This document shows positions 23,950 through 32,968 of a stretch of 51,867 nt of DNA, in pieces. Origin of the DNA: Caldatribacterium sp964426875 (GTDB taxonomy: Bacteria > Atribacterota > Atribacteria > Atribacterales > Caldatribacteriaceae); assembly GCA_964426875.1 (NCBI GenBank), contig CAYRSB010000014.1, positions 1-51,867 of the forward strand, written 5' to 3'. The notes under the pieces are model-generated. The model was not told where the DNA came from and did not search any database. It was given only the letters and a program-made list of their open reading frames with translations. The stretch's first letter is position 1, and each line of letters starts with the position of its first letter. The position numbers and the translations under genes were made by a program.

Positions 23950-25248
23950 GTGCTGCAATTTGTGCTTTTCGTTGGAGTTTTGATTTTCCTTTTTCTTACG
24001 GGATTACCTCTCGCTTTTGCTCTGGGTATAACCGGGCTTGTTTGCATGATACTCACCTGGGGGACTTCGGTAAATGTCGGAATTATAGCTCAGAGACTTT
24101 TCTATGGAGTGAATAACTTCGTTATTCTGGCTATCCCGCTTTTTATCCTTGTAGGAAAGCTCATGAATACTGGTGGAATCACGAATCGTATTTTTCGTTT
24201 TGCAAACCTTTTTGTGGGGCACTGGAGAGGGGGGCTTGGCCAGGTTAACGTCTTGGCAAGTATGATTTTTGCCGGTACAAGCGGTCTTGCCGTTGCCGAC
24301 ACTGCCGGTCTGGGAATTGTTGAGATCAAGGCCATGAGAGATGCAGGCTATGACGATGACTTTTCTGCTGCAATCACCGGTGCTTCTTCTACCGTTGGGC
24401 CGATTATTCCCCCGAGTGTTCCCCTCGTAATTTACGGGATTCTTGCTAATGCCTCGATTGGGAGGCTGCTCATCGGGGGAATCATTCCGGGCGTTTTGGT
24501 TGGCCTTCTTCTTATGGCTATGGTGGCTTTTTACGCTTTGAGAAGAGGTTACCCTGTAAGCAAAAAGGCTTCAAGAAAAGAGCTATGGGCGGGCCTGAAG
24601 GAAGCCATTGGTCCCGGACTAACCCCCTTTATCCTCATTGGTGGAATGCTAAGCGGTATGTTCACTCCTACCGAGGCGGCGGCGATTGCCGTTCTCTATG
24701 CTTTCATTCTGAGCTTCTTTGTGTACCGTGAGATCACCATATCGGATTTCTGGAGACTTCTCAAGGAAACCGCAGTGGAAACGGCAATCATTACATTCAT
24801 CATAGCGTGTGCCATGTTTTACGGATGGGTCCTTATTCGCAGTCGTGTCCCCATTATTCTCCTTGAGGCCTTCACCGGTGTGAGCACCAATCCTCTGGTT
24901 GTACTCCTTATTTTGAACCTTTTTCTGCTCATCATTGGTTGCTTTATGGATACCACAGCTGCTATATGTATTCTTGTGCCTATTCTTGCGCCCCTGATCA
25001 CCAAGGTGGGCATTGACCCTGTCCACTTTGGGCTGATCATGGTCTTGAACCTCATGATTGGGCTCCTTACGCCTCCCTATGGGATGAATCTCTTCATCCT
25101 GAGTAAAATTACCGGACTCTCTCCTTTACGCATTGCCAGGTCCTCCCTTCCATTCTTTATTCCCCTTCTTGTGGCTCTGGCTATAATTACGGTATTCCCC
25201 CAGGTTGTTACCTTCTTGCCTAATCTCATCTTTGGTCTGCCGAAATGA
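23950..25248 (+). CDS. dctM: TRAP transporter large membrane subunit DctM
   Basis: 432 residues, full length, with twelve or more hydrophobic helices. FVILAIPLFILVGKLMNTGG, then ASMIFAGTSGLAVADTAGLG and GASSTVGPIIPPSVPLVIYG, and GMFTPTEAAAIAVLYAF are characteristic of the sodium-coupled DctM subunit. It starts at GTG 23950 after GAGGAGGGATG. The downstream kinase begins 19 bp after the stop behind GGAGGAGG, so the transporter and the enzymes form one operon. Confidence 0.95.
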   Translation: MLQFVLFVGVLIFLFLTGLPLAFALGITGLVCMILTWGTSVNVGIIAQRLFYGVNNFVILAIPLFILVGKLMNTGGITNRIFRFANLFVGHWRGGLGQVNVLASMIFAGTSGLAVADTAGLGIVEIKAMRDAGYDDDFSAAITGASSTVGPIIPPSVPLVIYGILANASIGRLLIGGIIPGVLVGLLLMAMVAFYALRRGYPVSKKASRKELWAGLKEAIGPGLTPFILIGGMLSGMFTPTEAAAIAVLYAFILSFFVYREITISDFWRLLKETAVETAIITFIIACAMFYGWVLIRSRVPIILLEAFTGVSTNPLVVLLILNLFLLIIGCFMDTTAAICILVPILAPLITKVGIDPVHFGLIMVLNLMIGLLTPPYGMNLFILSKITGLSPLRIARSSLPFFIPLLVALAIITVFPQVVTFLPNLIFGLPK

Positions 25249-25267
25249 AACCGGAGGAGGCCGAGCA

Positions 25268-26584
25268 ATGGGCCGTGTACTCGTTCTCGACGTCGGTACT
25301 TCCTCATTGAAAGCGGCTGTTTTTGACAAACATTTTGTGCCTGTGGCGAAGGAAAGGGTAGAGTACGCTTATGAAGCCGAAGGCCTTAAAATGCAAATCG
25401 ATGTGGAAAAGGTATGGAATGCCCTTGCGGCTGTTACACGGAGGTTTCAAGAGGGGGGGTGCTTTAGGGGTTTAGAGCTTGTCGTGCCCTGTGTTTTCAG
25501 TCCTGCTCTCATTGCTATGGACGAGGAGGGCAATCCTCTCTATCCGGCCATCATCCACTGGGACCGAAGGAGCGTTAAGCAAGCAAGGAAAGCACTCTCT
25601 ATTATAGGGAAAGAAAGGTTTTTGGGAACTTCTGGGAACATCCCTTATCCGGGAGGGATATCCGTAACCAGCCTTCTCTGGTTGAAGGAGGAAAAGGGAG
25701 AAATCTTTCGCAGAGCCTTTCGATTCGGCCACCTCAACACCTTCCTCTTCAAAAGACTCACGGGCCACTGGGCTATTGATCCTACCAACGCTTCTATCAC
25801 TGGTCTTTATGACACCGTGGGGAGGTCGGGATGGTGTGAATCCATCGCTCGCGAACTGGGAATTCCCCCTGAGAAACTACCCCCGGTCTTTTCTTGTCTT
25901 GAAGTTGTTGGTGAGGTTACGAAGGAGGCGGCTCGGGCCACGGGTATACCCTCGGGGACACCTATGCTTATGGGCTCGAATGATACTTCTGCTGCGGCCC
26001 TGGGAGCGGGCCTTTTGGAGAGCGGGCAAATTTTGAACATTTCGGGGAGTTCAGAACTTATAACCGTATGTCTTGATCGGCCTCTTCCTCATGAGAAGTA
26101 CTACTTGAGGACCCATCCCCTGCCAGGGAGATGGCTCGTGTACGACATTGTCGTTGGAGGGTTTGCTCTCGATTGGTTTTTCGAACAATTTTGTAGGGAA
26201 ATGACGAGAGAAGAGTTCTATACCTCCTATCTCCAGAGAGTACTCGAGGGCCAAGGAAACAAGGTACGTTTTGTACCCTATCTTACGGGTGATAGAACGG
26301 ATCTGCGCCAGCGCACAGGAGCACTCTTTGGACTTACCTTGAGTGCTACTCGTGAGGATTGTCTTTATGCCCTTGTGGAGGCCATGGTCAACAGAATGAA
26401 AAAGACCCTGGCCATGATGGCAGAACGCCTTCCTCTTTCACGAACCCTTATCCTTACTGGAGGGGGAGTTAAGGCTTTAGTGGATTACAAAAGGAGAGTT
26501 TTTCGAGATTTTTCCATAGAGGTCAAAGAAGATTGTTCTATATGGGGATGTGTGGAAATGGCAAAACGAGTACTCAACTTCTGA
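25268..26584 (+). CDS. FGGY-family carbohydrate kinase (TRAP operon)
   Basis: 438 residues from ATG 25268 with GGAGGAGG at 25252-25259. The N-terminal ATPase phosphate loop is LVLDVGTSSLKAAVFD; YPAIIHWDRRS is the substrate-loop region and GSNDTSAAALGAGLLESG is the second phosphate loop of the FGGY fold. ILTGGGVKA near the C-terminus is the adenosine loop. It is shorter than the usual 490-520-residue sugar kinases, so the substrate is probably a small sugar, polyol or sugar acid. In this operon it would phosphorylate the product of the epimerase/dehydrogenase pair. The substrate cannot be read from sequence. Confidence 0.85.
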   Translation: MGRVLVLDVGTSSLKAAVFDKHFVPVAKERVEYAYEAEGLKMQIDVEKVWNALAAVTRRFQEGGCFRGLELVVPCVFSPALIAMDEEGNPLYPAIIHWDRRSVKQARKALSIIGKERFLGTSGNIPYPGGISVTSLLWLKEEKGEIFRRAFRFGHLNTFLFKRLTGHWAIDPTNASITGLYDTVGRSGWCESIARELGIPPEKLPPVFSCLEVVGEVTKEAARATGIPSGTPMLMGSNDTSAAALGAGLLESGQILNISGSSELITVCLDRPLPHEKYYLRTHPLPGRWLVYDIVVGGFALDWFFEQFCREMTREEFYTSYLQRVLEGQGNKVRFVPYLTGDRTDLRQRTGALFGLTLSATREDCLYALVEAMVNRMKKTLAMMAERLPLSRTLILTGGGVKALVDYKRRVFRDFSIEVKEDCSIWGCVEMAKRVLNF

Positions 26585-26611
26585 ATCCGTGTTTTGGAGA
26601 CGGTGAGTAGC

Positions 26612-27889
26612 GTGGAAAAAGTAAAGGTGGCTTTAACTTACGGCGTGAACAGGATTCCCCTGGAAATACCTGAAAAGAATTTCCTTTACGCCATAAAGCC
26701 CCGAGACATTCCCGGCGTTATTGAGGAGAGGAAGGCCATACAGGAGTCACTGCAACGTCCCATCTTTGCCTCTCCTCTTCGTGAAGAGGTAAAGAAGGGC
26801 ATGAAGGTCGTCATTGTTGGGGACGATCTCACTAGGGCTACTCCTCGGGAAAAGATTTTTCCTGTGCTCCTCGACGAGCTCAATAGAGGTGGTGTCTCCG
26901 ACAAGGACATCACCGTTCTTATCGGTTTGGGTACCCACAGGTACATGACACAGGAAGAGATTGAGAAGTGTTTTGGAAGGGAAACAACGGAACGAGTTTT
27001 GATTCTCAACCACGAGTGGAAAGAACCACAAAATCTTGCACGAATGGGTTCCACGCCTGGGGGAGTTCCCATCGAGGTCAATAAGCTTGCGCTGGAGGCC
27101 GATTTTCTCATAGCCGTAGGAAGCATCGTTCCCCACTGCTACGCGGGATATGGTGGGGGAGGAAAGGCGATACAGCCGGGGATATGTTCCTGGGAGACCA
27201 CAGGGAAAACTCACATCCTTCCTATGGAGAAGGACCTTTATCTTTCGATTGCCGGTCAGGTGGAAAACGATGTACGGCGTGAGATTGAAATGGTGGCCGA
27301 AGCCGTAGGACTGCGCTTCATAGTCAACGTAGTTGTGAATGATAAAGGTGAGATCCTGCAGGCTGTGGCAGGGGATCCTGTTATGGCCCACCGAAAAGGA
27401 GTGGAAGTGGCTAAGAAAGTGTATGAACGAAAGATTCCCGCCCTTGCCGATATCGTTATGGTGAGCGCTTATCCGGCAGATATCGACTATTGGCAGGGAA
27501 TAAAACCTCTTTCTTATGCCCAAAAGGGCCTTAAAAAGGGAGGAAGCTCAATACTTGTTGCTCCCTTCCCTGAGGGAATTTCTCCGGTGCATTCCGATCT
27601 TAAAAAGTTTGCCACCCTTCCCTATTGGAAGTTGAGAAAGATGGTCCAGGAAGGAGCCTTTGAAGACCTTGTCTGCGCGGCTACACTTCTTCTGCACGCA
27701 AAAATTATGGAACATTCCCGAGAGGTCATCTGTGTCTCCGATGGTCTGAGCTTAGAGGACAAGGAGGCACTTGGTTTCAGGCATGCGGGGACAGTTCAGG
27801 AAGCGCTTGAGATTGCCCTGAAAACCCAGGGCAGAGAGGCCAGAGTTGGCATTATCGATTGTGGTGGGGACACTCTACCGACAATTTAG
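26612..27889 (+). CDS. LarA-type nickel-dependent 2-hydroxyacid racemase/epimerase
   Basis: About 425 residues. Numbered from GTG 26612, the key residues line up with lactate racemase LarA: DDLTR with Arg75; a His in GLGTHRYM near 109; His in IVPHCYAGYGGGGKAIQPG near 175; the pincer-linking Lys in the same motif near 185; His in THILP near 201; and Gln295/Lys298 in YWQGIKPLSYA. The family uses the nickel-pincer (NPN) cofactor to invert the C2 carbon of 2-hydroxyacids; homologues act on lactate, malate, gluconate and others. With a TRAP importer and a kinase, a sugar acid is the likely substrate. LarB, LarC and LarE are not in the window. The start is uncertain (TTG 26594, GTG 26603 and GTG 26612 are in frame). 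Confidence 0.85.
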   Translation: MEKVKVALTYGVNRIPLEIPEKNFLYAIKPRDIPGVIEERKAIQESLQRPIFASPLREEVKKGMKVVIVGDDLTRATPREKIFPVLLDELNRGGVSDKDITVLIGLGTHRYMTQEEIEKCFGRETTERVLILNHEWKEPQNLARMGSTPGGVPIEVNKLALEADFLIAVGSIVPHCYAGYGGGGKAIQPGICSWETTGKTHILPMEKDLYLSIAGQVENDVRREIEMVAEAVGLRFIVNVVVNDKGEILQAVAGDPVMAHRKGVEVAKKVYERKIPALADIVMVSAYPADIDYWQGIKPLSYAQKGLKKGGSSILVAPFPEGISPVHSDLKKFATLPYWKLRKMVQEGAFEDLVCAATLLLHAKIMEHSREVICVSDGLSLEDKEALGFRHAGTVQEALEIALKTQGREARVGIIDCGGDTLPTI

Positions 27890-27911
27890 ACGTTTCTGGG
27901 AGGTCAGTCTT

Positions 27912-28694
27912 ATGGCCGAGCTACAGGACAAAATCGCCGTTGTTACCGGTGGTAGCAGAGGCATCGGGCGGGCTATCGTGCACAGATTGTGTGAAGAGGG
28001 GGCAACATGTGTGATTGCCAATCGAAATGAATTGGAGGGGAAAGGGTACGCCGATGAGCTGTGCCGGGAAGGATATAAAGTAGTGGCCCTCCCTGTAGAC
28101 GTTTCAAGGGTTCAGGACATCAAAAAGCTTGTAGAGAAGGTTGTCAATCAATTCGGGCGAATTGATATTCTCGTGAACAGTGCAGGAGTGAATATACGGA
28201 AACCGGCGCTCGAATACACCGAAGAAGAGTGGCAGTTTATAGTCGATGTGAATCTCAAGGGAGTGTTTTTTACCTGTCTTGAGGTGGGCAAAAGAATGAT
28301 TGCCCAGAGAAGTGGTGCCATTGTCAACATTGCCTCTCTTCAGAGTGAGGAGGTTTTATCCGGACGGGCGGTTTATGCCGCCACAAAAGGAGGGGTTCGG
28401 CAACTCACTAAGGCCTTGGCTGTAGAGTGGGCAGAATACGGAGTGCGAGTCAATGCTGTTTCTCCTGCTTTTATTAAGACCCCTATGGTGGAGAGAGTAT
28501 TGTCTCACCCTCTCTGGGATGAGATTATCAGAACTCGTACACCCCTTGGTCGGCCGGGGACTCCTGAAGAAGTTGCAGAGGTTGTGCTTTTTCTTGTCTC
28601 TCCCCGGTCGAGTTATATCACAGGCGTGAATATCCTCGTTGACGGTGGCTGGACTGCAGGGATGAGTGTGGACGAGACAATTTTGAAACTTTAA
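27912..28694 (+). CDS. Short-chain dehydrogenase/reductase (TRAP operon)
   Basis: 260 residues of the classical SDR type. TGGSRGIG (12-19) binds NAD(P), NSAG (89-92) follows, and the catalytic triad is Ser142, Tyr155 and Lys159 (YAATK). PAFIKTPM and DGGWTAG near the C-terminus fit the gluconate 5-dehydrogenase/3-oxoacyl reductase-like group. ATG 27912 follows GGGAGGTC. The short gap from the LarA homologue suggests they act on the same compound: epimerisation of a 2-hydroxyacid plus oxidation or reduction of a hydroxyl. A terminator follows. Confidence 0.88.
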   Translation: MAELQDKIAVVTGGSRGIGRAIVHRLCEEGATCVIANRNELEGKGYADELCREGYKVVALPVDVSRVQDIKKLVEKVVNQFGRIDILVNSAGVNIRKPALEYTEEEWQFIVDVNLKGVFFTCLEVGKRMIAQRSGAIVNIASLQSEEVLSGRAVYAATKGGVRQLTKALAVEWAEYGVRVNAVSPAFIKTPMVERVLSHPLWDEIIRTRTPLGRPGTPEEVAEVVLFLVSPRSSYITGVNILVDGGWTAGMSVDETILKL

Positions 28695-28730
28695 GTGTTT
28701 ATACGCCCTACCCTTGTGCTTCTGGTTGCA

Positions 28731-28769
28731 GCCCTCTGATTCTGAGAGCCCGGAGGGCCGATTTTTTTT
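28731..28769 (+). terminator. Terminator of the TRAP operon
   Basis: GCCCTC (28731-28736) and GAGGGC (28753-28758) enclose a loop that can itself pair, and eight Ts follow at about 28762-28769. It sits 40 bp after the SDR stop codon. Confidence 0.7.
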
Positions 28770-29100
28770 ACCGGCATGGTGCTTACATTTTTTTGAGGGT
28801 TCGTCGATATTTGCAGCCTTTTTGTGAAACCAGTGCTTGTTATAGGTTCTGAGGACATTGACTACGACTATGGTTCTGCCTTTGGAGATTCTTTCCCTCT
28901 CAATCTGGTGAACACCCTTTGCCGTTGAGGTGTTCTTGCTGATGCTGGGTGATTCAGGCATATCTTTGGAGCTTCATAAATGTTTCCCGTGTTTGCAGGC
29001 AAGGCATTGGAAGGAAGGGGAACCCTCCGTTTTTCCGAGGTTCGTCCTGTCTTTTTAAAAAGAGATGTGCTACAGTTGGTTCTTTTTCTTTCCAGGCTTC
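28770..29100. other. Intergenic stretch, no gene recognised
   Basis: No convincing gene is present. A minus-strand open frame covers the left part (28356-28961) but mostly overlies the SDR gene. A seven-pair inverted repeat GAACACC / GGTGTTC (28910-28916 and 28929-28935) has no T-run and no clear function. Confidence 0.4.
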
Positions 29101-29109
29101 TGGTACAAT
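29101..29109 (+). promoter_or_regulatory. Extended -10 promoter of the O-mannosylation cluster
   Basis: TGG immediately followed by TACAAT (29104-29109) is an extended -10, 17 bp before the ATG of the first gene; the leader would be about 10 nt, so translation may start close to the transcript end. TTGGTT (29076-29081) is too far away to be a standard -35. Confidence 0.5.
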
Positions 29110-29126
29110 AAAGAATAGGGGTTGCA

Positions 29127-30323
29127 ATGAAACCGTCAAGGGAGATTTGGATTCTTCTTTTAGTAGCCTTAGCAGTACGTGCAGCCTTTGCAATGGTAGT
29201 CTACGGCTTCCCGCCCGACATGGCCTGTTTTGCTGGGTGGGCCAAACAGGCGAAAGACGCGGGCCTTTTTCGCATGTACTTCGGCGGCACGTATGTCGAC
29301 TATCCCCCAGGGTATCTCTACGTCTTGGCGCTTCTTGGGTATTTGAAGAGTTTTTTAGAGATTGCCGATGGTTCTCCCCTTCTCATTCTTTTTCTTAAGT
29401 TACCCGCGATTATAGCTGATCTTGCCTTAGCTTTTCTCTTCTTCTGTGTGGGAAAAGAGCGCCTTGGAGAAGAAAAGGCCTTGACTGTCGCTGCACTTTT
29501 TGCTCTTAATCCGGCGATTATTCTCGACTCGGCTCTCTGGGGGCAGGTGGACTCGATATTTGTTTTTCCACTTTTTGTGGGGGTGCTCCTACTCGTGGAG
29601 GGGAAACCCGAACTCTCTTCTTTCTTTTTCGCCTTGTCTCTTCTTGTGAAACCCCAAACTCTTGTTTTTACCCCTCTCTGGCTTTTTACCTTCTTCGAGC
29701 GGAAAAGCCTTACAGTCTTTTTACGCAGCCTCCTTGTGGGAATGGGAACACTTCTTATCCTCTCCCTCCCCTTTTCTCTCCCTGCCGTCTTTCGGATTTA
29801 TCGCGGGGCTCTGGGAACGTACAAATATGCTACCCTTAACGCCTTTAATTCCTTTGCCCTTCTTGGAGGAAACTGGGTTCCCGATACACAAAGGGTTCTT
29901 TTCCTCTCCTTTCGGGAGTGGGGATATGTTGCTGTTGTGGGGATTGTAGTGTTTTCTGCCTTCCTCTTTTTTCAAGGGGATAGAAAAAAGAGGTTCCCTG
30001 TTGTAGCGCTCTTTCTGGCTTTTTCTACCTTCCTTTTTGTTCACCGGATGCACGAACGGTACCTTTTCCCGGCTTTGGCCTTCGCCCTTTTGCTGTATAC
30101 CTTTCATCCTCGAAGAGAGACTTTGGGGATTTTTCTGGGTTTGAGTGGGACGTTCTTCGTCAACGTGGGACTTATCCTCCTTTACAGCTTTTTTGGCAAG
30201 TACCATTTTCCTCGCTTTGACTGGCGCCTTATCGCTACATCAGCGGCAAATCTTGGGCTTTGGGTCTTTTTTCTCTGGTACATCTTTCGAGAGAGACGCT
30301 TCAGGAAAGAGGTGGCAGGATGA
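29127..30323 (+). CDS. GT-C fold membrane glycosyltransferase (mannosyltransferase-like)
   Basis: 398 residues with about ten membrane helices. The first extracytoplasmic loop carries the acidic motif FPPDMACFAGWAKQAKDAG and YVDYPPGYLYVLALLGY, as in GT-C enzymes that use a polyprenyl-phosphate sugar. LNPAIILDSALWGQVDSIFV and HRMHERYLFPALA are further conserved loops seen in this group. Such enzymes transfer mannose or similar sugars from a lipid carrier to proteins or glycolipids outside the membrane. The gene is followed by a PMT homologue (ATGA overlap) and a dolichol-phosphate-mannose-synthase-like GT2, so the donor is probably polyprenyl-phosphate mannose. Confidence 0.8.
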   Translation: MKPSREIWILLLVALAVRAAFAMVVYGFPPDMACFAGWAKQAKDAGLFRMYFGGTYVDYPPGYLYVLALLGYLKSFLEIADGSPLLILFLKLPAIIADLALAFLFFCVGKERLGEEKALTVAALFALNPAIILDSALWGQVDSIFVFPLFVGVLLLVEGKPELSSFFFALSLLVKPQTLVFTPLWLFTFFERKSLTVFLRSLLVGMGTLLILSLPFSLPAVFRIYRGALGTYKYATLNAFNSFALLGGNWVPDTQRVLFLSFREWGYVAVVGIVVFSAFLFFQGDRKKRFPVVALFLAFSTFLFVHRMHERYLFPALAFALLLYTFHPRRETLGIFLGLSGTFFVNVGLILLYSFFGKYHFPRFDWRLIATSAANLGLWVFFLWYIFRERRFRKEVAG

Positions 30324-31996
30324 ATCGCTTGCAGAACATCATTGTACTGCTCTCCGTTATGGCTTTTTCTTTGGTCCTTTCTTTGCATCATCTGGGGTCT
30401 TTGAAGGTTCCTGAAACTTACTGGGAACCTAAGGAACCTGGAGAAACCCTAATTTTTGACCTTGGAGCGACCTATCCTGTAGGTCGTATTTCCTGTTTCA
30501 CCGGGGTTATGCAAAACATGGTCCTCAAGATCGATTACTCCGAAGATGGTTCCACCTGGCAAGAGGGGCCGACTTTGAAACCTGAGTGGGTCTTCCGGTG
30601 GGAGTATGTAGATGGGGCTTGGCAGGGGCGGTACTTCAAGGTAACTTTTGAGAAACCAGGGATGCTTGCTGAAATGGCATTTTTTTCCTTGAGGAGCACA
30701 ATTCCCATTTCTGTGGTTTTGGCGGAGCCCCTCTCTGCCTCTCCAGGATACGAGAGACTCTTTGACGAGCAAGACAGGGTTTCCTTTGAACGTTCTTACC
30801 TCAACGGGACATATTTTGACGAGATTTACCATGCCCGTACGGCCTTTGAGCATTTGCATCATCTTCCCCCCTATGAGTGGACACACCCACCTCTTGGGAA
30901 AGTCGTCATTGCCCTGGGGATAGCCCTTTTTGGAATGAATCCCTTTGGGTGGCGCATCATGGGGGTGGTCTTCGGAGTCCTCCTTCTCCCTCTCATGTTT
31001 GCCTTAGGAAGGCTTTTTCTGGAAGATAAGTATGCCCTCTTTGTCACTGCTTTGTTTGCCCTCGAATTCATGCGTTTTGTACAGGCCCGAATTGCCACCA
31101 TCGACACATATGTGGTTTTCTTTATCCTTCTTTCCTTCTATTTTCTCTTTCGTTATTTCCTCCATGCTCAAGAGGATCGAAGAGGGCTACTCTATCTCTT
31201 TCTCTCCGGGTTGTTTTTCGGGTGTGGGGCGGCTACAAAATGGACGGCAATGTACGCTGGGATTGGAATGGCCGTTCTTTTCCTGGCTCATCATTTCTTG
31301 CGGTGGAAGAAGGATCCCATGCACTTGAAGCATTTCGGGCGTCGGGTTTTACCTTGGTGCGTCTTCTTTTTCTTTATCGTACCTTTTGTGGTGTACTTCC
31401 TCTCCTACGTTCCCTATCTCCTTGTTCCCGGCTACGGCCCCTCGAACGTCTTCCGTTACCAGCTTGCCATGTACCATTACCATCGAGATCTTAAAGCCAC
31501 TCATCCTTTTGCCTCTCCCTGGTGGGAGTGGCCGGTTGTGGCCCGGCCCATCTGGCTCTATAAAGGAGAAGGGCTTCCCCGGGGGTATATCTCAAGCATT
31601 GTGTCTATGGGGAATCCGGCAATCTGGTGGCTTGGGGGCATAACGGTGCTTTTCTCTCTCTTTACTCCCTCTTTCTGGAGGGTTAAAGGCGTTCCCTGGC
31701 TTTTGGTTGGTTTCTTCTCACAGTACGTTCCCTGGATGCTTGTTCCCCGCATCACCTTTATTTACCATTACTACGGATGTGTACCGTTCTTAATCCTCCT
31801 TCTTGGGATATTTTTTGCCCGGCTTGAGAAAGACAACCCCTCCCTCAGGATATGGAGGTGGGTTTTCCTTTTGGTAGCGATGGGACTTTTTGTGCTCTTT
31901 TATCCCATTCTTTCGGGGGAAATGGTGAGTAAGGCCTATGTGGCAAAGTTTCTGCGCTGGTTCCCAAGCTGGACCTTTTTTATGGGGGGAGAGTAA
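30320..31996 (+). CDS. Protein O-mannosyltransferase family (PMT/GT39)
   Basis: 558 residues from ATG 30320. The catalytic first-loop motif is FDEIYHARTAFEHL, followed by EWTHPPLGKVVIALGIALFG, which is diagnostic for PMT/GT39 (Asp-Glu pair and the HPPLGK segment). CGAATKWTAMYAGIGMAVLF is another PMT hallmark. The N-terminal 150 residues form an extracytoplasmic domain before the catalytic loop (GETLIFDLGATYPVG onward), resembling a discoidin/carbohydrate-binding fold inserted after the first helix. PMTs mannosylate Ser/Thr residues of secreted proteins during export. ATGA overlap with the previous gene implies coupling. Confidence 0.88.
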   Translation: MNRLQNIIVLLSVMAFSLVLSLHHLGSLKVPETYWEPKEPGETLIFDLGATYPVGRISCFTGVMQNMVLKIDYSEDGSTWQEGPTLKPEWVFRWEYVDGAWQGRYFKVTFEKPGMLAEMAFFSLRSTIPISVVLAEPLSASPGYERLFDEQDRVSFERSYLNGTYFDEIYHARTAFEHLHHLPPYEWTHPPLGKVVIALGIALFGMNPFGWRIMGVVFGVLLLPLMFALGRLFLEDKYALFVTALFALEFMRFVQARIATIDTYVVFFILLSFYFLFRYFLHAQEDRRGLLYLFLSGLFFGCGAATKWTAMYAGIGMAVLFLAHHFLRWKKDPMHLKHFGRRVLPWCVFFFFIVPFVVYFLSYVPYLLVPGYGPSNVFRYQLAMYHYHRDLKATHPFASPWWEWPVVARPIWLYKGEGLPRGYISSIVSMGNPAIWWLGGITVLFSLFTPSFWRVKGVPWLLVGFFSQYVPWMLVPRITFIYHYYGCVPFLILLLGIFFARLEKDNPSLRIWRWVFLLVAMGLFVLFYPILSGEMVSKAYVAKFLRWFPSWTFFMGGE

Positions 31997-31999
31997 GGG

Positions 32000-32968
32000 A
32001 TGAGTGAGGTACGTTTTTCGGTGGTTATTCCGGTGTTCAATGAAGAAGAGGTTCTTCCCGTAACTTACGGACGCCTCACCGAAGTTATGGAGAGGCTTTC
32101 TGTACCTTATGAGCTCATCTTTGTTGATGATGGAAGCGAGGACAGAAGCCCAAAAATCCTTGACGATTTTGCCGAGAGGGACTCCCGGGTTCGAGTAATC
32201 CACTTTTCTCGAAACTTTGGTCATCAAGCAGCTATAACGGCCGGAATGGATTACGCTCGAGGAGAGGCTATCGTTGTCATCGATGCCGATCTACAAGATC
32301 CCCCGGAGGTCATCCCAAAGATGATTGCTAAGTGGCAGGAAGGATACGAAGTGGTCTATGGGAAGAGGGTAGTGCGGGAGGGTGAACCCTTTTTCAAACG
32401 CCTTACGGCCTCGCTCTTCTATCGTTTCCTGCGGAAAATGACTGACATTGACATTCCTCTTGATACCGGAGACTTTCGCCTGGTCGACCGGAAAGTGGCT
32501 GAGGTTATGAGACTGCTGCGAGAGAAAAACCGCTTTGTCCGGGGATTAGTGAGCTGGGTAGGGTTTCGTCAGACACCTCTGGAGTACGTGCGCCACAAGC
32601 GATTTGCGGGAACCACAAAGTACCCCCTGCGGAAGATGCTCAAACTCGCCTGGGATGGGATCACCTCTTTTTCAAACAAGCCCCTCAAGGTTTCTGCCTA
32701 CCTCGGTTTTGTACTATCCCTTGCGAGCTTTGTGTACCTTCTCTACATTGTGATTGCCAAATTCCTTGGTAAGAGCACTGTCCCCGGATGGGCTTCAATC
32801 ATGGTCATCAACCTCTTTTTCAACGGGGTCATCCTTATTCTTCTTGGGGTCATGGGAGAGTATGTAGGGCGTGTCTACGATGAAGCAAAGAATCGTCCAT
32901 TGTATATAGTGAGTAGGGCACGGGGGTTTGAAAACTCTGATGAAAAACATTCTTGCCACAAGGCGTGA
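32000..32968 (+). CDS. GT2 polyprenyl-phosphate sugar synthase (GtrB/DPM1-like)
   Basis: 322 residues. The N-terminal GT-A domain reads FSVVIPVFNEEEVLPVTY, with FVDDGSEDRS and the metal site DADLQDPPEV. FAGTTKYPLRKMLKLAWDGI is the amphipathic/membrane-entry segment, followed by two C-terminal membrane helices (ISAYLGFVLS-like region and VINLFFNGVILILLGVMG). This architecture loads a nucleotide sugar onto undecaprenyl or dolichyl phosphate. The position 3 bp after the PMT gene and before gtrA fits supply of the lipid-linked donor. Confidence 0.9.
   Translation: MSEVRFSVVIPVFNEEEVLPVTYGRLTEVMERLSVPYELIFVDDGSEDRSPKILDDFAERDSRVRVIHFSRNFGHQAAITAGMDYARGEAIVVIDADLQDPPEVIPKMIAKWQEGYEVVYGKRVVREGEPFFKRLTASLFYRFLRKMTDIDIPLDTGDFRLVDRKVAEVMRLLREKNRFVRGLVSWVGFRQTPLEYVRHKRFAGTTKYPLRKMLKLAWDGITSFSNKPLKVSAYLGFVLSLASFVYLLYIVIAKFLGKSTVPGWASIMVINLFFNGVILILLGVMGEYVGRVYDEAKNRPLYIVSRARGFENSDEKHSCHKA

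Noticed and set aside
28356..28961. 201-codon minus-strand frame
   Set aside because: Most of it is antisense to the SDR gene; the remaining part has no ribosome site or family.
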